From the NCBI GenBank assembly GCA_964442015.1, contig CAYTYA010000007.1, positions 1 to 43,224 of the forward strand: DNA of 43,224 nucleotides, given 5' to 3'. This document shows, in pieces, positions 18,490 to 28,342 of this stretch. A program made the position numbers and the translations under genes. The stretch's first letter is position 1. Every line of letters begins with the position of its first letter. The stretch comes from GCA-002701945 sp964442015. GTDB taxonomy: Bacteria > Fidelibacterota > Marinisomatia > Marinisomatales > TCS55. Under the pieces are notes generated by a model. The model ran no database searches. It had not been told where the DNA came from and was given only the letters and a program-made list of their open reading frames with translations.

Positions 18490-20589
18490 CTAAGGTAGGC
18501 CAACTCTTTTTCTAAATATCCATTCTATAGTTAATAATAGAATTAACACTATCATCACCCATTTATTTTCATTCATAGTAATAGAATTATTTATCTTACG
18601 TTTACTTTCTATAGGTACAATCTTTTTTACCAAACTTGATCTAAACTGCCACGGATAATATTCGGCTTCTGTACTATTAGATATAATCTCAAGTAATGAG
18701 GAATTTAAAGCAACTTGGTTTAATTCAACTTGGCTTTTTTCAACTATAAATTTTCCATCCTGCTCCATAGGATCAGCTGAACCATCTTGAATTACAATTT
18801 TATAATGATAATTACCAGGTTCTGGAGCCCAAAAATTACCCTCCCAACGTACAGTCTCAGGATTGAATCTTAATTCAAAGGAATTAATCTCAATATTATC
18901 CTGAACTATCGTTATAAATGCTTGATTATTTATATTAATATAATCCTTTATACTGCTTCCAGAAATTATTATCTCTTCTCCCTGCTGATATGATTCCTTA
19001 TTTAATCGAAAATATAAATTTTTATCACCACCTGTTTTTAACAACCAAGAAAATAGCTTTGACCATATTTCACTAAAATTATTATTTGAATTAGAAATAT
19101 TATATTTAATAGTTGAAAAATCATTTGATGTCCATACAATACTACGAATATTTTTAACTTCGCCCATAAAAAGCACTGGAATAGCTTCATTAGATTCATG
19201 ATACGCAATTGGATAAACTTCATTATGTTTACTATTAAATTCATAGGGCGTTATAATTGGTGGAAAAATATCTGAAAAGTTGCCATCATTATTTGTTAAA
19301 GAACCTTGGATAAAATTACTATTTATTATTTCTTCAGTAAAATACCAAGATTTTTTATCCACATTAAAATTTTCTTTTATTAAATCTAAATGAAAAAAAG
19401 GTGTCAGTGTCTGAGCAGTTTTTTTTGTTACATTCTGACCTAAAATCCATAAAAGTGAAGCTTTTTCAGAAGTAATTTTTTTAGAAAATATTTTTTGAGT
19501 CTTTGATCTTAAAGCGTCAATAGGATAATTATCAAAAATGATTAATTGATAGGGTCTCGCCCAAAATAATTTTAATTGTGGAGAATATCCATTCTTAGAT
19601 CGGACAAAGTGATCAAGTTCAACACGTGGATACTTATTTATATATTCTTTTATTACACTTGTGTTGAAACTTGGTGCACCAGTAATTAAAGCTACTTTAT
19701 AGCGGTCCTTTAATATTGTAATGAAAAATTTTTGTTGATTATTATATATGTTAATTTCCTCAGCTAAACTTGAAACTTTAACTATATACTCATTTTCTCC
19801 AAGGTTTATAGGATTAAATATGAATCGTGCCTCATTCCTTGATCCTTTTCCGCTAATATTTAGAAATTTTGATCCAATCATCTTTTTCCCACTAAATAAC
19901 ATTACATTAACTTTTTCATTTAGTTCCCCTAAAGAATGAACTATTACATTTATATTAACATTATCACCCTTAATAGCTACAGTTGGGGCATCCACGCTCT
20001 CGATACTTAAATCAATTAATGGTTTTGCCTCACCTATACCTAATGTAAAAACTGGAACTTTTATATTTTTTATAGAATTCTGGGGATCAATTCCATGATT
20101 ATTTTGTCCATCTGTGATAATTATTGCACCAGCTAAATTATCCTGGTTTAATTGAATATGATTAAGAACTTGACCTAAATCTGTTGATGAGCCAGAACCA
20201 TCAAGCGTATTAGGGTTTTCAATTGTATTTACCTTATCAGAAAAAGAAAATAGATTAGTTAAAATATTCTTTTTTGAAATTATATATATGATTTGTTCAA
20301 GTTCTGTTTTTACAGTTTGAAATGATATTGTGGGGTGAAAAGAAATGCTCACAGAATTATCAACGTATAAATTCCAATCTAATTTATTATAATTAAATTG
20401 AATCCAAGAAAATTTAGGTTGTAATAATAATATAATAATTACAATAAATGTTATACTCCTAAAAATTATTAATAATCTTAAATCAGAATGATTTTTTATC
20501 AATAAAAAAGAATAAACTATGGTTATAAAAGAAATAATAACAAAAAACCAAAACCAGATATCAGCTGGTTTTAAAATAGACAATTCCAT
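18490..20589 (-). CDS. Membrane-anchored VWA-domain protein of unknown function
   Basis: The 699-residue protein has two N-terminal membrane segments (about 12-31 and 38-57) and a final one near 675-693. A von Willebrand A domain follows the first pair. Its metal site is complete: DNSVS (D77, S79, S81), T136 in SSTDLG, and D160 in IITDGQNNHG. After it come beta-rich domains and a segment (LITGAPSFNTSVIKEYI, later LLWILGQNV) resembling the glutamine-amidotransferase-like fold seen in similar large VWA membrane proteins. It probably binds a divalent metal and mediates protein interactions at the cell envelope; the partner is unknown. It starts 2 bases after the tsaD stop. Confidence 0.8.
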   Translation of the reverse strand: MELSILKPADIWFWFFVIISFITIVYSFLLIKNHSDLRLLIIFRSITFIVIIILLLQPKFSWIQFNYNKLDWNLYVDNSVSISFHPTISFQTVKTELEQIIYIISKKNILTNLFSFSDKVNTIENPNTLDGSGSSTDLGQVLNHIQLNQDNLAGAIIITDGQNNHGIDPQNSIKNIKVPVFTLGIGEAKPLIDLSIESVDAPTVAIKGDNVNINVIVHSLGELNEKVNVMLFSGKKMIGSKFLNISGKGSRNEARFIFNPINLGENEYIVKVSSLAEEINIYNNQQKFFITILKDRYKVALITGAPSFNTSVIKEYINKYPRVELDHFVRSKNGYSPQLKLFWARPYQLIIFDNYPIDALRSKTQKIFSKKITSEKASLLWILGQNVTKKTAQTLTPFFHLDLIKENFNVDKKSWYFTEEIINSNFIQGSLTNNDGNFSDIFPPIITPYEFNSKHNEVYPIAYHESNEAIPVLFMGEVKNIRSIVWTSNDFSTIKYNISNSNNNFSEIWSKLFSWLLKTGGDKNLYFRLNKESYQQGEEIIISGSSIKDYININNQAFITIVQDNIEINSFELRFNPETVRWEGNFWAPEPGNYHYKIVIQDGSADPMEQDGKFIVEKSQVELNQVALNSSLLEIISNSTEAEYYPWQFRSSLVKKIVPIESKRKINNSITMNENKWVMIVLILLLTIEWIFRKRVGLP

Positions 20590-20591
20590 TA

Positions 20592-21575
20592 TTATATCAA
20601 TTTTAAATTTGGAATAACTTCAAAATCTAAATCACTACTTATACCTTTCATAAAATAAATTTCTGCAAGGAATGCGATCATTGCTGCATTATCAGTACAT
20701 AAAGTAATATCAGGATAATAAACATTAATTCTATTATTTAGTTTATCATTAACCAAATTACGTAAAGACTTATTAGCTGCAACGCCTCCTGCTATAATAC
20801 AAGTATTTACATTTTTCATTTTTATAGATCTAATTAGCTTTTCAACTAGGACATCTAAAATTGCATTTTGATAACTAGCAACAATATCCTCGATTTTATA
20901 TGAATTCTCTTTCTTAACTAAGTAAAGTAAAGATGTTTTTAATCCGCTAAAACTAAATTCAAGATTATCTTTTTCCATAAGTGCTCTTGGAAATTTAATG
21001 GCATCACCATTACCTCTATTAGCAATTTTTTCAATAACTGGTCCTCCCGGATAACCTAATCCTAAAATTCTTGCTCCTTTATCAAAAGCTTCACCTGCGG
21101 CATCATCCCTAGTATCGCCTAAAAGTTCATAATCAAAAATATTCTTAATATACCAAATCTGTGTATGTCCTCCGGAAACTAATAAACATACTAATGGATA
21201 CTCTAACTCGGGATACGCTAGAAAGTTCGCATATATATGAGCTTCTAGGTGATTAATACCAATGATTGGAATATTTAAACTTTGTGAAAACCCCTTTGCA
21301 AAGCTAACACCAGTTAATAATGTTCCTGCAAGACCAGGCCCTTTTGTAACACCAATCCCTTCAATATCATTCAAAGAAATATTAGCTTCTTTTATAGACT
21401 CTATAACTAAGTAATTTAATAGCCGATCATGTTCACGAGAAGCAACTTCTGGTACCACTCCACCATAATTACTATGAACTTGTTGTGAACTAACAATATT
21501 TGATAAAATTTTTCCATTTTTACAAATTGATACTGCAGTTTCATCACATGAAGACTCTATTCCTAGAATTGTCAA
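20592..21575 (-). CDS. tsaD: tRNA N6-adenosine threonylcarbamoyltransferase
   Basis: TsaD transfers the threonylcarbamoyl group from TC-AMP to A37 of ANN-decoding tRNAs, working with TsaB and TsaE. The 327-residue protein begins TILGIESSCDETAVS, the classic N-terminus. It has the metal-binding H109-x-x-x-H113 in GINHLEAHIYANF, then LLVSGGHTQIW, EAFDKGARILGLGYPGGP and IIAGGVAANKSLR. The TTG start at 21575 overlaps the ybbR-like stop (TTGA) and is needed to keep the N-terminus; no ATG precedes the motif. Confidence 0.96.
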   Translation of the reverse strand: MTILGIESSCDETAVSICKNGKILSNIVSSQQVHSNYGGVVPEVASREHDRLLNYLVIESIKEANISLNDIEGIGVTKGPGLAGTLLTGVSFAKGFSQSLNIPIIGINHLEAHIYANFLAYPELEYPLVCLLVSGGHTQIWYIKNIFDYELLGDTRDDAAGEAFDKGARILGLGYPGGPVIEKIANRGNGDAIKFPRALMEKDNLEFSFSGLKTSLLYLVKKENSYKIEDIVASYQNAILDVLVEKLIRSIKMKNVNTCIIAGGVAANKSLRNLVNDKLNNRINVYYPDITLCTDNAAMIAFLAEIYFMKGISSDLDFEVIPNLKLI

Positions 21576-22561
21576 TCGGATTCCTTCGCAACAGCTAATT
21601 CAATATTTCTTGGTGTTAAATCTTTCCAACTAACAATTTGATCCGGAACAATAATTTTAGGTTCATAGAATTGCTTTTTTGGAGACCATAGATAAGTAAA
21701 ATCAATACTGACAATAATATCAGATGGTTCTATTTTTGCAATATAATTTATTCCTCCAACAATAGTTAATGAAACGGTACTAGGATTCTTTCTTACAACC
21801 AAACCTTTTAAATTATTTTTAATCAATACCGGCACACCTGTTATAATTCTTTCACTAATAGCCTGAATATCCTGACTATAATTAACTTTTAAGAAAGAAT
21901 ACTCTATGAGTGTATTATTTATTCTTTCAAGAGAAACTTTTTTATTAAATGGAATATCTATATTATCAAAAGTATCATTAACTGTATAAATATAATCAAT
22001 TGATTGGATCGCATTTTTTGCTCCAGCAATTGTTACTAAACTTGAATCAAGAGATGGTTTATCAACTTTTATATAACCTGGAGTAGGATTTATGACTATC
22101 ATAGTTTTAATAGGGACATTCTTAACCATATACTCATCTAAACTAATATATATTGAATCAGGATAGACAACTTCAACATACTGTAATTCAAAAGCTGATG
22201 GAATTGAAACCTTCTGAGGGTATCTATTATAATAATCATTTAAATAAAAGTTGTATTCCTCGGAAATTCTATCAAGATCGATAACTAATTTAAAATCTTT
22301 TACAAAATCTTTAAAAAGTAAAGTCTTTATTATAGATCGCCCTTTTCCTTTAAATCGAACTTTTGCTGTTTGAGGTATTTCCTTTTTATAGGCTTTCTTT
22401 CTTTCATTAAGATTTCTGACTTCTATTGGGATATTAATAATTGTAGAATAATTATTGTTACTAACTACAAAAAGCCATAGAAATACAGCCAAGCCAAATG
22501 AGCCTAGACGTGCACCAAATTGCTTATTATTTAAAAAAGTTATGAAATTTGATTCTTTCAA
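21572..22561 (-). CDS. YbbR/CdaR-like domain protein
   Basis: The 329-residue protein has one N-terminal membrane segment (about 18-34, LGSFGLAVFLWLFVVS) followed by three or four extracytoplasmic beta-rich YbbR-type repeats. They can be recognised by recurring stretches such as INIPIEVRNL, VPIKTMIVINPTPGYIKV and VPVLIKNNLKGLVVRK. In Firmicutes CdaR regulates the diadenylate cyclase CdaA; no cyclase gene is adjacent here, so a regulatory role is not shown. The frame starts with TTG at 22561 and no ATG precedes the membrane helix. It follows rpsA by 32 bases and overlaps tsaD by 4. Confidence 0.82.
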   Translation of the reverse strand: MKESNFITFLNNKQFGARLGSFGLAVFLWLFVVSNNNYSTIINIPIEVRNLNERKKAYKKEIPQTAKVRFKGKGRSIIKTLLFKDFVKDFKLVIDLDRISEEYNFYLNDYYNRYPQKVSIPSAFELQYVEVVYPDSIYISLDEYMVKNVPIKTMIVINPTPGYIKVDKPSLDSSLVTIAGAKNAIQSIDYIYTVNDTFDNIDIPFNKKVSLERINNTLIEYSFLKVNYSQDIQAISERIITGVPVLIKNNLKGLVVRKNPSTVSLTIVGGINYIAKIEPSDIIVSIDFTYLWSPKKQFYEPKIIVPDQIVSWKDLTPRNIELAVAKESD

Positions 22562-22593
22562 AGATCAGTCAACTTTAAACAATATATTAAAAA

Positions 22594-24510
22594 TTATTCG
22601 GCTGACTCTTCTTCGGAAGATTTATCTGTTAATTCTTCAGGTATTTCAATTTTTTGCGCAGCAGGTTCATCTTGTCCACTTAAAAATTCTTCAACATCAC
22701 CCTTAGAACTGGAATTATTTTTATCAGATAATTCTTCAATATAAATCACGATCTTCTTTTCATCTGGTTTTACTTCCATTACTAAGCCAGATATTTTATC
22801 TCCTGATTTATATTTTGATAATTTTTCTTTACGACCTTTAATTGATCTAGAGCTAAATGGAACAATTCCTTCTACATCATCATCAAGTTCTAAAATAACA
22901 CCCTTATCTAATATTTTTATTATTTCTCCAGAAACCTCTTTTCCAGTTTCATATTTTTTTATTAAATCTGGCCAAGGATCCTCTGATATTTGTTTTAGAC
23001 CAAGTGAAATTTTTCTATTTTCACGAGTTACTTCAAGAATGCTTACTTCTATATTATCATCCTTCTGAACCATTTCTTTAGGGTGACGTACTATTTTTGT
23101 CCATGATAAATCAGACACATGTATTAATCCTTCAATTCCGTCTTCCAGTTCAACAAATACACCAAATTGTGTAATATTAACAATTTTACCCTTATGCAAG
23201 GCACCAACAATATATTTTTCTTGAATATCATCCCAGGGATCAGGTTCTAACTGTTTAACGCCAAGGCTTATCTTCCTATCATCTTTATCAATTGCAAGTA
23301 CTTCTGCATTTACTTCTTCAGCAATAGAATAAATTTCGGATGCATTCTTAATATGGCGAGTCCAAGACATTTCAGAAACATGAATTAACCCTTCAACACC
23401 AGCCTCTAATTCGACAAAAGCTCCATAATTTGTTAAACTTACAATTTTACCTTTAACCTTCGATCCAATTGGATAGGTATCTTCAACATTTTCCCAAGGA
23501 TGAGGCATAAGTTGTTTTAAACCGAGAGAAACTCTCTGTTTGCTATCATCATAATCAATTATCTTAACCGTAATCGTCTCATCTAATTCAACAATTTCAC
23601 TAGGATGGTTCACTCTACCCCAAGATAAATCCGTAATATGAAGAAGACCATCAATTCCTCCTAAGTCAATAAAAACACCAAAATCTGTAATGTTTTTTAC
23701 TCTTCCATCTATTATTTGACCAACTTCAATCTCAGAAAGAAATTCTTCTCTCTTTTCTTGAAGACTATCTTCTATTATCACCTTATGAGATACAACTATA
23801 TTTTTTCGCGCCTCATTAAGTTTAACAACACGAACTTCAATATCTTTATCAAGAAAATTATCAAAATCCTTAATTGGTCTTACGTCTATTTGACTTCCAG
23901 GAAGAAATCCAGGTAAACCATTAATATCTACTATCATACCACCTTTAATTCTTTTAATAATTTTACAACTAAATATTTCACCAGTATCATAGTACTTTCT
24001 TATCTCTTTCCAATTTCGCATAAAATCTGCTTTTTCTTTTGATAGAACTAAATTACCATTTCTATCTTCAAGATATTCAAGATAAACATCAATCTGATCA
24101 CCAATTTGAGGGACTGCATCTTCTGGAAATTCTGAACGATCAATTATTCCTTCAGATTTAAATCCAATATCAATTAAGATCTCTTTTTCATTCATTCCAA
24201 TTACTCTTCCAGAAAGAACTTGGTTTTCAGATATATCAGAGATTGAACCAAGATATTGATCCTTTACTTCATCTTTGACTGAAAATTCATCAGTACTTGA
24301 AATCAAATCATTTATATCAATAGTACGAATATCTTCAAATAATTTAGGATTTAAGTAATCTAATAGAATATCAGATGTACTACTTTTATCATCTTTATTA
24401 TCTATAGCAACTAGAGGTAAATCTTCTAAATTATTAGAATCATTACTGGAATCAGGGATATTTACTTCTTCCTCTTCAATAGTCAATTCTTTTTTGTTTT
24501 CTTCAGACAT
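22594..24510 (-). CDS. rpsA: 30S ribosomal protein S1
   Basis: S1 binds mRNA and helps unfold and place it on the 30S subunit. The 638-residue protein has an acidic N-terminal extension (1-90) and six S1 RNA-binding repeats at about 96-158, 177-242, 263-332, 350-419, 437-505 and 524-593. Repeats 3-5 show the classic form (ITDFGVFIDLGGIDGLLHIT and close copies). An acidic tail follows (EESAE). The ATG is preceded by TAGGAATAAT. The order cmk-rpsA is conserved in many bacteria; here ybbR-like and tsaD genes follow. Confidence 0.97.
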   Translation of the reverse strand: MSEENKKELTIEEEEVNIPDSSNDSNNLEDLPLVAIDNKDDKSSTSDILLDYLNPKLFEDIRTIDINDLISSTDEFSVKDEVKDQYLGSISDISENQVLSGRVIGMNEKEILIDIGFKSEGIIDRSEFPEDAVPQIGDQIDVYLEYLEDRNGNLVLSKEKADFMRNWKEIRKYYDTGEIFSCKIIKRIKGGMIVDINGLPGFLPGSQIDVRPIKDFDNFLDKDIEVRVVKLNEARKNIVVSHKVIIEDSLQEKREEFLSEIEVGQIIDGRVKNITDFGVFIDLGGIDGLLHITDLSWGRVNHPSEIVELDETITVKIIDYDDSKQRVSLGLKQLMPHPWENVEDTYPIGSKVKGKIVSLTNYGAFVELEAGVEGLIHVSEMSWTRHIKNASEIYSIAEEVNAEVLAIDKDDRKISLGVKQLEPDPWDDIQEKYIVGALHKGKIVNITQFGVFVELEDGIEGLIHVSDLSWTKIVRHPKEMVQKDDNIEVSILEVTRENRKISLGLKQISEDPWPDLIKKYETGKEVSGEIIKILDKGVILELDDDVEGIVPFSSRSIKGRKEKLSKYKSGDKISGLVMEVKPDEKKIVIYIEELSDKNNSSSKGDVEEFLSGQDEPAAQKIEIPEELTDKSSEEESAE

Positions 24511-24522
24511 ATTATTCCTACT

Positions 24523-25179
24523 TTATTTATTTTTTATATGATTAATGATCTTAATAACCTGTTCATCAATAGTTAGCTCTGTAGTATCAATTTCAACTGC
24601 ATCTACTGCTTTTCGCAAAGGAGAATTATCCCGATTTGTATCCTTATAATCTCTTATCTCTAAATCAGAAACAACCTCATCATATGTTTTATTAGAACCT
24701 AGCTGATTTAATTGATTTAGTCTCCTATTAGCTCTCATTTTTATATCTGCTATCATAAAGAATTTATAATCAGCATTTGGAAATACAATAGTACCTATAT
24801 CTCGTCCTTCTACTACACAATTAGTTTTATTTCCAATTTTTCTTTGCATAACAACCATAGATTGTCGAACAATAAGTAATGCACTAACTTCACTAACATT
24901 ATCAGTTACATTACTTGACCTTATTTGATCTGTGATATCCTCATCATTTAGTTTAATTATATTTCTACCTTTATAATCATACATCTCAATACTGAGATTA
25001 CCAAGAATTGTAGAAACTTTATCAACATTATTAAAATCTATATTAGACTTTAACAAATGTAAAGTTAAAGCTCTATACATCGCACCTGTATCTAAATAAG
25101 TTATTTTTAATTTTTCAGCAACTAATTTAGCCGTAGTGCTTTTACCAGATGCAGCAGGTCCATCAATAGCAATTATCAT
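24523..25179 (-). CDS. cmk: Cytidylate kinase
   Basis: Cmk phosphorylates CMP and dCMP to the diphosphates. The 218 residues start MIIAIDGPAASGKSTTAKLV, with the P-loop GPAASGKST at 6-14. YLDTGAMYRALT follows, the family's substrate-binding segment, and VEGRDIGTIVFPNADYKFFM is the downstream signature. A good ribosome site (GAGAAGGTGATTAA) precedes the ATG. It is separated by 12 bases from rpsA and by 95 bases from the pseudouridine synthase gene upstream, so a promoter may lie in that gap. Confidence 0.97.
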   Translation of the reverse strand: MIIAIDGPAASGKSTTAKLVAEKLKITYLDTGAMYRALTLHLLKSNIDFNNVDKVSTILGNLSIEMYDYKGRNIIKLNDEDITDQIRSSNVTDNVSEVSALLIVRQSMVVMQRKIGNKTNCVVEGRDIGTIVFPNADYKFFMIADIKMRANRRLNQLNQLGSNKTYDEVVSDLEIRDYKDTNRDNSPLRKAVDAVEIDTTELTIDEQVIKIINHIKNK

Positions 25180-25274
25180 TTAATCACCTTCTCAAAAAGC
25201 TGGCAAATTTACTATTATGTACATTTAAAACCAATGAAATGGAATATAATTTAAAAATTGGAATAATTAAGTTA

Positions 25275-25985
25275 TTAATCATTTAAAGATTTTTGGACTT
25301 TATTTAATTCTGTTTTATTTAATTCTCTATATTTACCTAATGGTAAGTTTCCTAATTTCAAATCACCATATTTTACTCTATTTAAACTAAATAATTTTCT
25401 ATTAATTTTATTAAATAACCTTCTTATTTCTCTATTTTTACCATGATGTAATTGTAAGGTGACTATTATTCTACTTTTATTCTTTTTTTGATTAAGAACT
25501 TTTGCTTTTGCCCATTGATTATAGCCAATAAAAACTCCCTTTTTTATTTTTGAAATTAATGCAGTATCAAAAATCGTATCTGTTTCTGCTTCATAAATTT
25601 TAGGGATAAGGTTTTTAGGATGCATAAGCTTATTAGCTAAATCACCATTATTTGTCACTAATAATAAACCAGTTGTGTTTTTATCTAATCTTCCTATAGG
25701 AAAAAGCCTCATCTTTGTTGGAAAATAATCAGCAACAATAGGTCTATTTTTTGGATCATCCATACTAGTAATTACACCTATTGGTTTATTAAACATAATA
25801 ACTATATGGTTTTGATTAATTTTGATATTTTTACCATCATATCTTATAATATCATCATCTTTTACACGGAATGCTGGATCTGTTATTACAATATCATTAA
25901 CAGTAGTAGTGGCAGCTTTAATTAAATCATCTGCCATCCTTCTAGAAGACACTCCAGATAGCGCTAAATATTTATTTAAACGCAT
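25275..25985 (-). CDS. Pseudouridine synthase (RsuA/RluB/RluE/RluF family)
   Basis: The 236-residue enzyme isomerises a uridine in rRNA. Residues 1-47 form an S4 RNA-binding domain (MRLNKYLALSGVSSRRMADD). The catalytic domain has FNKPIGVITSMDDP, the active-site Asp in FPIGRLDKNTTGLLLVTNNG (D101), and a C-terminal HHGKNREIRRLF block. Its place next to scpA and scpB matches the common scpA-scpB-rluB order, so 23S-specific RluB is the best guess. The exact target base is not determined by sequence. Confidence 0.93.
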   Translation of the reverse strand: MRLNKYLALSGVSSRRMADDLIKAATTTVNDIVITDPAFRVKDDDIIRYDGKNIKINQNHIVIMFNKPIGVITSMDDPKNRPIVADYFPTKMRLFPIGRLDKNTTGLLLVTNNGDLANKLMHPKNLIPKIYEAETDTIFDTALISKIKKGVFIGYNQWAKAKVLNQKKNKSRIIVTLQLHHGKNREIRRLFNKINRKLFSLNRVKYGDLKLGNLPLGKYRELNKTELNKVQKSLND

Positions 25986-25993
25986 TAATTACT

Positions 25994-26629
25994 TTATGAG
26001 GGTAATAAATTGGATGTAGAATTATTATCAATTGACATGTCATTTGAATTATCAGATTGATTTAATTGTAAACTATCTAATTTCATTTTTTCTAGCATAT
26101 TTTGATCAGTTAATTCCGCTACTTCCTTTATCTTTGGCAAATCAGATATTCGATTTAATCCAAAATTTTCTAGAAAATCATTTGTAGTTGAATATAATAG
26201 TGGACGTCCAGGTGAATCATCCCGACCTTTAATTTTAATTAAATTTTTAGTTAATAAAGTCTTAATTACGCCGCTACAATCTACACCACGGATTGATTCT
26301 ACATTAAATCGATTTATTGGTTGTTTATACGCTACAATTGCAAGTGTTTCAATTGCAGCTGTTGATAATGTTATTTTACCAGACTTATCAAACATTCTTT
26401 TAATCCATTTATCATATTTAGGAAGAGTAGTGATTTGGTATCCTCCCGCAATACTGTTAATGGTATATGACCTTTTATTTTTTTTATAGTACGTATTAAG
26501 TTTTTCAATTGCATCATCTAATTTTGGGGCATCATTTTGAAAAATTAAATTAACTCTGGTTTGTGATAGAGGCTCAGGCGCAGCAAAAAGTAGAGCTTCA
26601 AGTATTTGTAATTTTTCAGATTTATTCAT
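25994..26629 (-). CDS. scpB: Segregation and condensation protein B
   Basis: ScpB is the winged-helix dimer that binds ScpA in the SMC-ScpAB condensin. The 211 residues start MNKSEKLQILEALLFAAPEP. The central block LSTAAIETLAIVAYKQPINR leads into the IRGVDCSGVIKTLL segment, the family hallmark. A TTG lies one codon upstream; the ATG at 26629 is the more natural start. The C-terminal tail (about 180-211) is polar and probably disordered. It lies six bases after scpA. Confidence 0.95.
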   Translation of the reverse strand: MNKSEKLQILEALLFAAPEPLSQTRVNLIFQNDAPKLDDAIEKLNTYYKKNKRSYTINSIAGGYQITTLPKYDKWIKRMFDKSGKITLSTAAIETLAIVAYKQPINRFNVESIRGVDCSGVIKTLLTKNLIKIKGRDDSPGRPLLYSTTNDFLENFGLNRISDLPKIKEVAELTDQNMLEKMKLDSLQLNQSDNSNDMSIDNNSTSNLLPS

Positions 26630-26635
26630 CAATAA

Positions 26636-27358
26636 TTATGCTTCTGCTTCAATTTTTTGCATTTCCATTTCACCAAAAATCTTATTTTGAATGACAACGA
26701 TTTTCCGCATTCTAACTAATTCTAGAATAGCTAAAAAAGTTACAACAACTTCAATCTTTGATTTTAACTTATCTAACAAAAAGGAAAATTTTAGAGAACC
26801 TTGCATATCAAAAGATTTTAAAATTATTTCTTTCTGAGCATCTAAATGTATCTCTTCTCTATGAAGCTCATAGGGTTGAATAACTGGCATATTTTCCATT
26901 GCATTTTTAAAAATACGCGCTATCTCAAAAATTGTAACATCTTTTAAATGCTCAGTTATATGTTCTTTATAATCTGGAGTTCTCATTTTCATCCCACGTG
27001 TATGATAATGACTTCGTTCTTCGGCTAGTTGTTTTAAATCAAAAGACATTTCTTTAAACCTCTGATACTCAAGTAGCTGTTGAACTAACTCTATCCTAGG
27101 ATCAGATTCTTCATCTAAATCAATAAATTCAGGCTTAGGTAAAAGCATTTTTGCTTTAATACTCATTAAAGTTGCCGCCATCAAAATAAACTCACCAGCT
27201 ATATTTAAATTCAAATTTTCTAACATTTCCAAAGTATCCATATATTCTTTTGTAATCGAAGAAATGGGGATATCATAAATATCAATTTTATCACGACGTA
27301 TAAAATATAATAACAAGTCAAGTGGACCACTAAAATTCTCTAATTCTACTTTATACAT
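26636..27358 (-). CDS. scpA: Segregation and condensation protein A
   Basis: ScpA is the kleisin bridging SMC heads. The 240-residue protein begins MYKVELENFSGPLDLLLYFI, the usual ScpA N-terminus. It continues with the helical segment IYDIPISSITKEYMDTL and ends in the winged-helix that binds the SMC cap (TFLAILELVRMRKIVVIQ). The ATG directly follows the trpS stop, so expression is coupled. SMC itself is not in the window. Confidence 0.96.
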   Translation of the reverse strand: MYKVELENFSGPLDLLLYFIRRDKIDIYDIPISSITKEYMDTLEMLENLNLNIAGEFILMAATLMSIKAKMLLPKPEFIDLDEESDPRIELVQQLLEYQRFKEMSFDLKQLAEERSHYHTRGMKMRTPDYKEHITEHLKDVTIFEIARIFKNAMENMPVIQPYELHREEIHLDAQKEIILKSFDMQGSLKFSFLLDKLKSKIEVVVTFLAILELVRMRKIVVIQNKIFGEMEMQKIEAEA

Positions 27359-28333
27359 TTATTTTAAAGAATAATCTAGTCCAGTGGCAGTTCTTACTTT
27401 ATCAATAATTTTATCTGCAACTAAAGTTGCTTTTTCTGAACCAAGAGTTAAATGATTTAAAACATCATCTAAATTATTGGATAAATATTCTCTTTTATCT
27501 CTAAAAGGTCTAAAATAATCCATAACAGTATCAAATAAATCAGCTTTTACTTTACCATATTGTAAACCTGGACTAAGAAATTTATTTTGCAATATTATTT
27601 TGTCTTTTTCACTTAGAAATAATGTAAATAATCTATACAAAGGAGAATTCAAATCTTTGGGCTTATCAACAGGTGTAGAATCTGTAACTATGGACATAAT
27701 CTGTTTTTTGATAAAACTTTCGTCACCAAATATTGGAATAATGTTATTATATGATTTACTCATTTTTTGCCCATCTATTCCTGGTACTAATTGAGTGTTT
27801 TCATCTATATCTTCTTCAGGAACAACTAATATATCTCCATAAATCTTATTGAATTTTATAGCAATATCGCGGGCAATCTCTAAATGCTGTTTTTGGTCCT
27901 TTCCAACAGGCACAATCTCACTTCCAAAACACAAAATATCTGACGCCATAAGTAAAGGATAACTAAATAAACCCATATTTGGCATAACACCTTTTGAAAT
28001 TTTATCTTTATATGAAGTAGAGCGCTCAATCAATCCGATATTTGTAACATTTGAGATGATCCATGTAAACTCTGTAACATGAGAAACATCTGCCTGAATC
28101 CAAAAAGTAGATTTTTCGGGATCCAATCCTAATGCAAAAAAATCCAAAGCGGCATTAATCGTATTATTTCTTAAAACTTCCGGATCATTTATTGTTGTTA
28201 AAGCATGATAATTTACAATACAAGAAAATAGTTCATTCTCATCTTGGTATTTAATCATTCTTTTCATCATACCAAAATAATTCCCAATATGCAAAGACCC
28301 AGAAGGCTGTATGCCACTTAATACTCTTTTCAA
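27359..28333 (-). CDS. trpS: Tryptophanyl-tRNA synthetase
   Basis: This class I synthetase charges tRNA-Trp. The 324 residues include the HIGH-type motif SGSLHIGNYFG (11-21) and KMSKS at 190-194 in DGQKMSKSYNN. The tryptophan-pocket segment PLLMASDILCF and VPVGKDQKQHLEIARDIA are also present. The start is TTG at 28333, giving MKRVLSGIQPSG, which matches family N-termini exactly. A GAGG ribosome site lies seven bases upstream. Confidence 0.97.
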   Translation of the reverse strand: MKRVLSGIQPSGSLHIGNYFGMMKRMIKYQDENELFSCIVNYHALTTINDPEVLRNNTINAALDFFALGLDPEKSTFWIQADVSHVTEFTWIISNVTNIGLIERSTSYKDKISKGVMPNMGLFSYPLLMASDILCFGSEIVPVGKDQKQHLEIARDIAIKFNKIYGDILVVPEEDIDENTQLVPGIDGQKMSKSYNNIIPIFGDESFIKKQIMSIVTDSTPVDKPKDLNSPLYRLFTLFLSEKDKIILQNKFLSPGLQYGKVKADLFDTVMDYFRPFRDKREYLSNNLDDVLNHLTLGSEKATLVADKIIDKVRTATGLDYSLK

Positions 28334-28342
28334 ATATTTACC

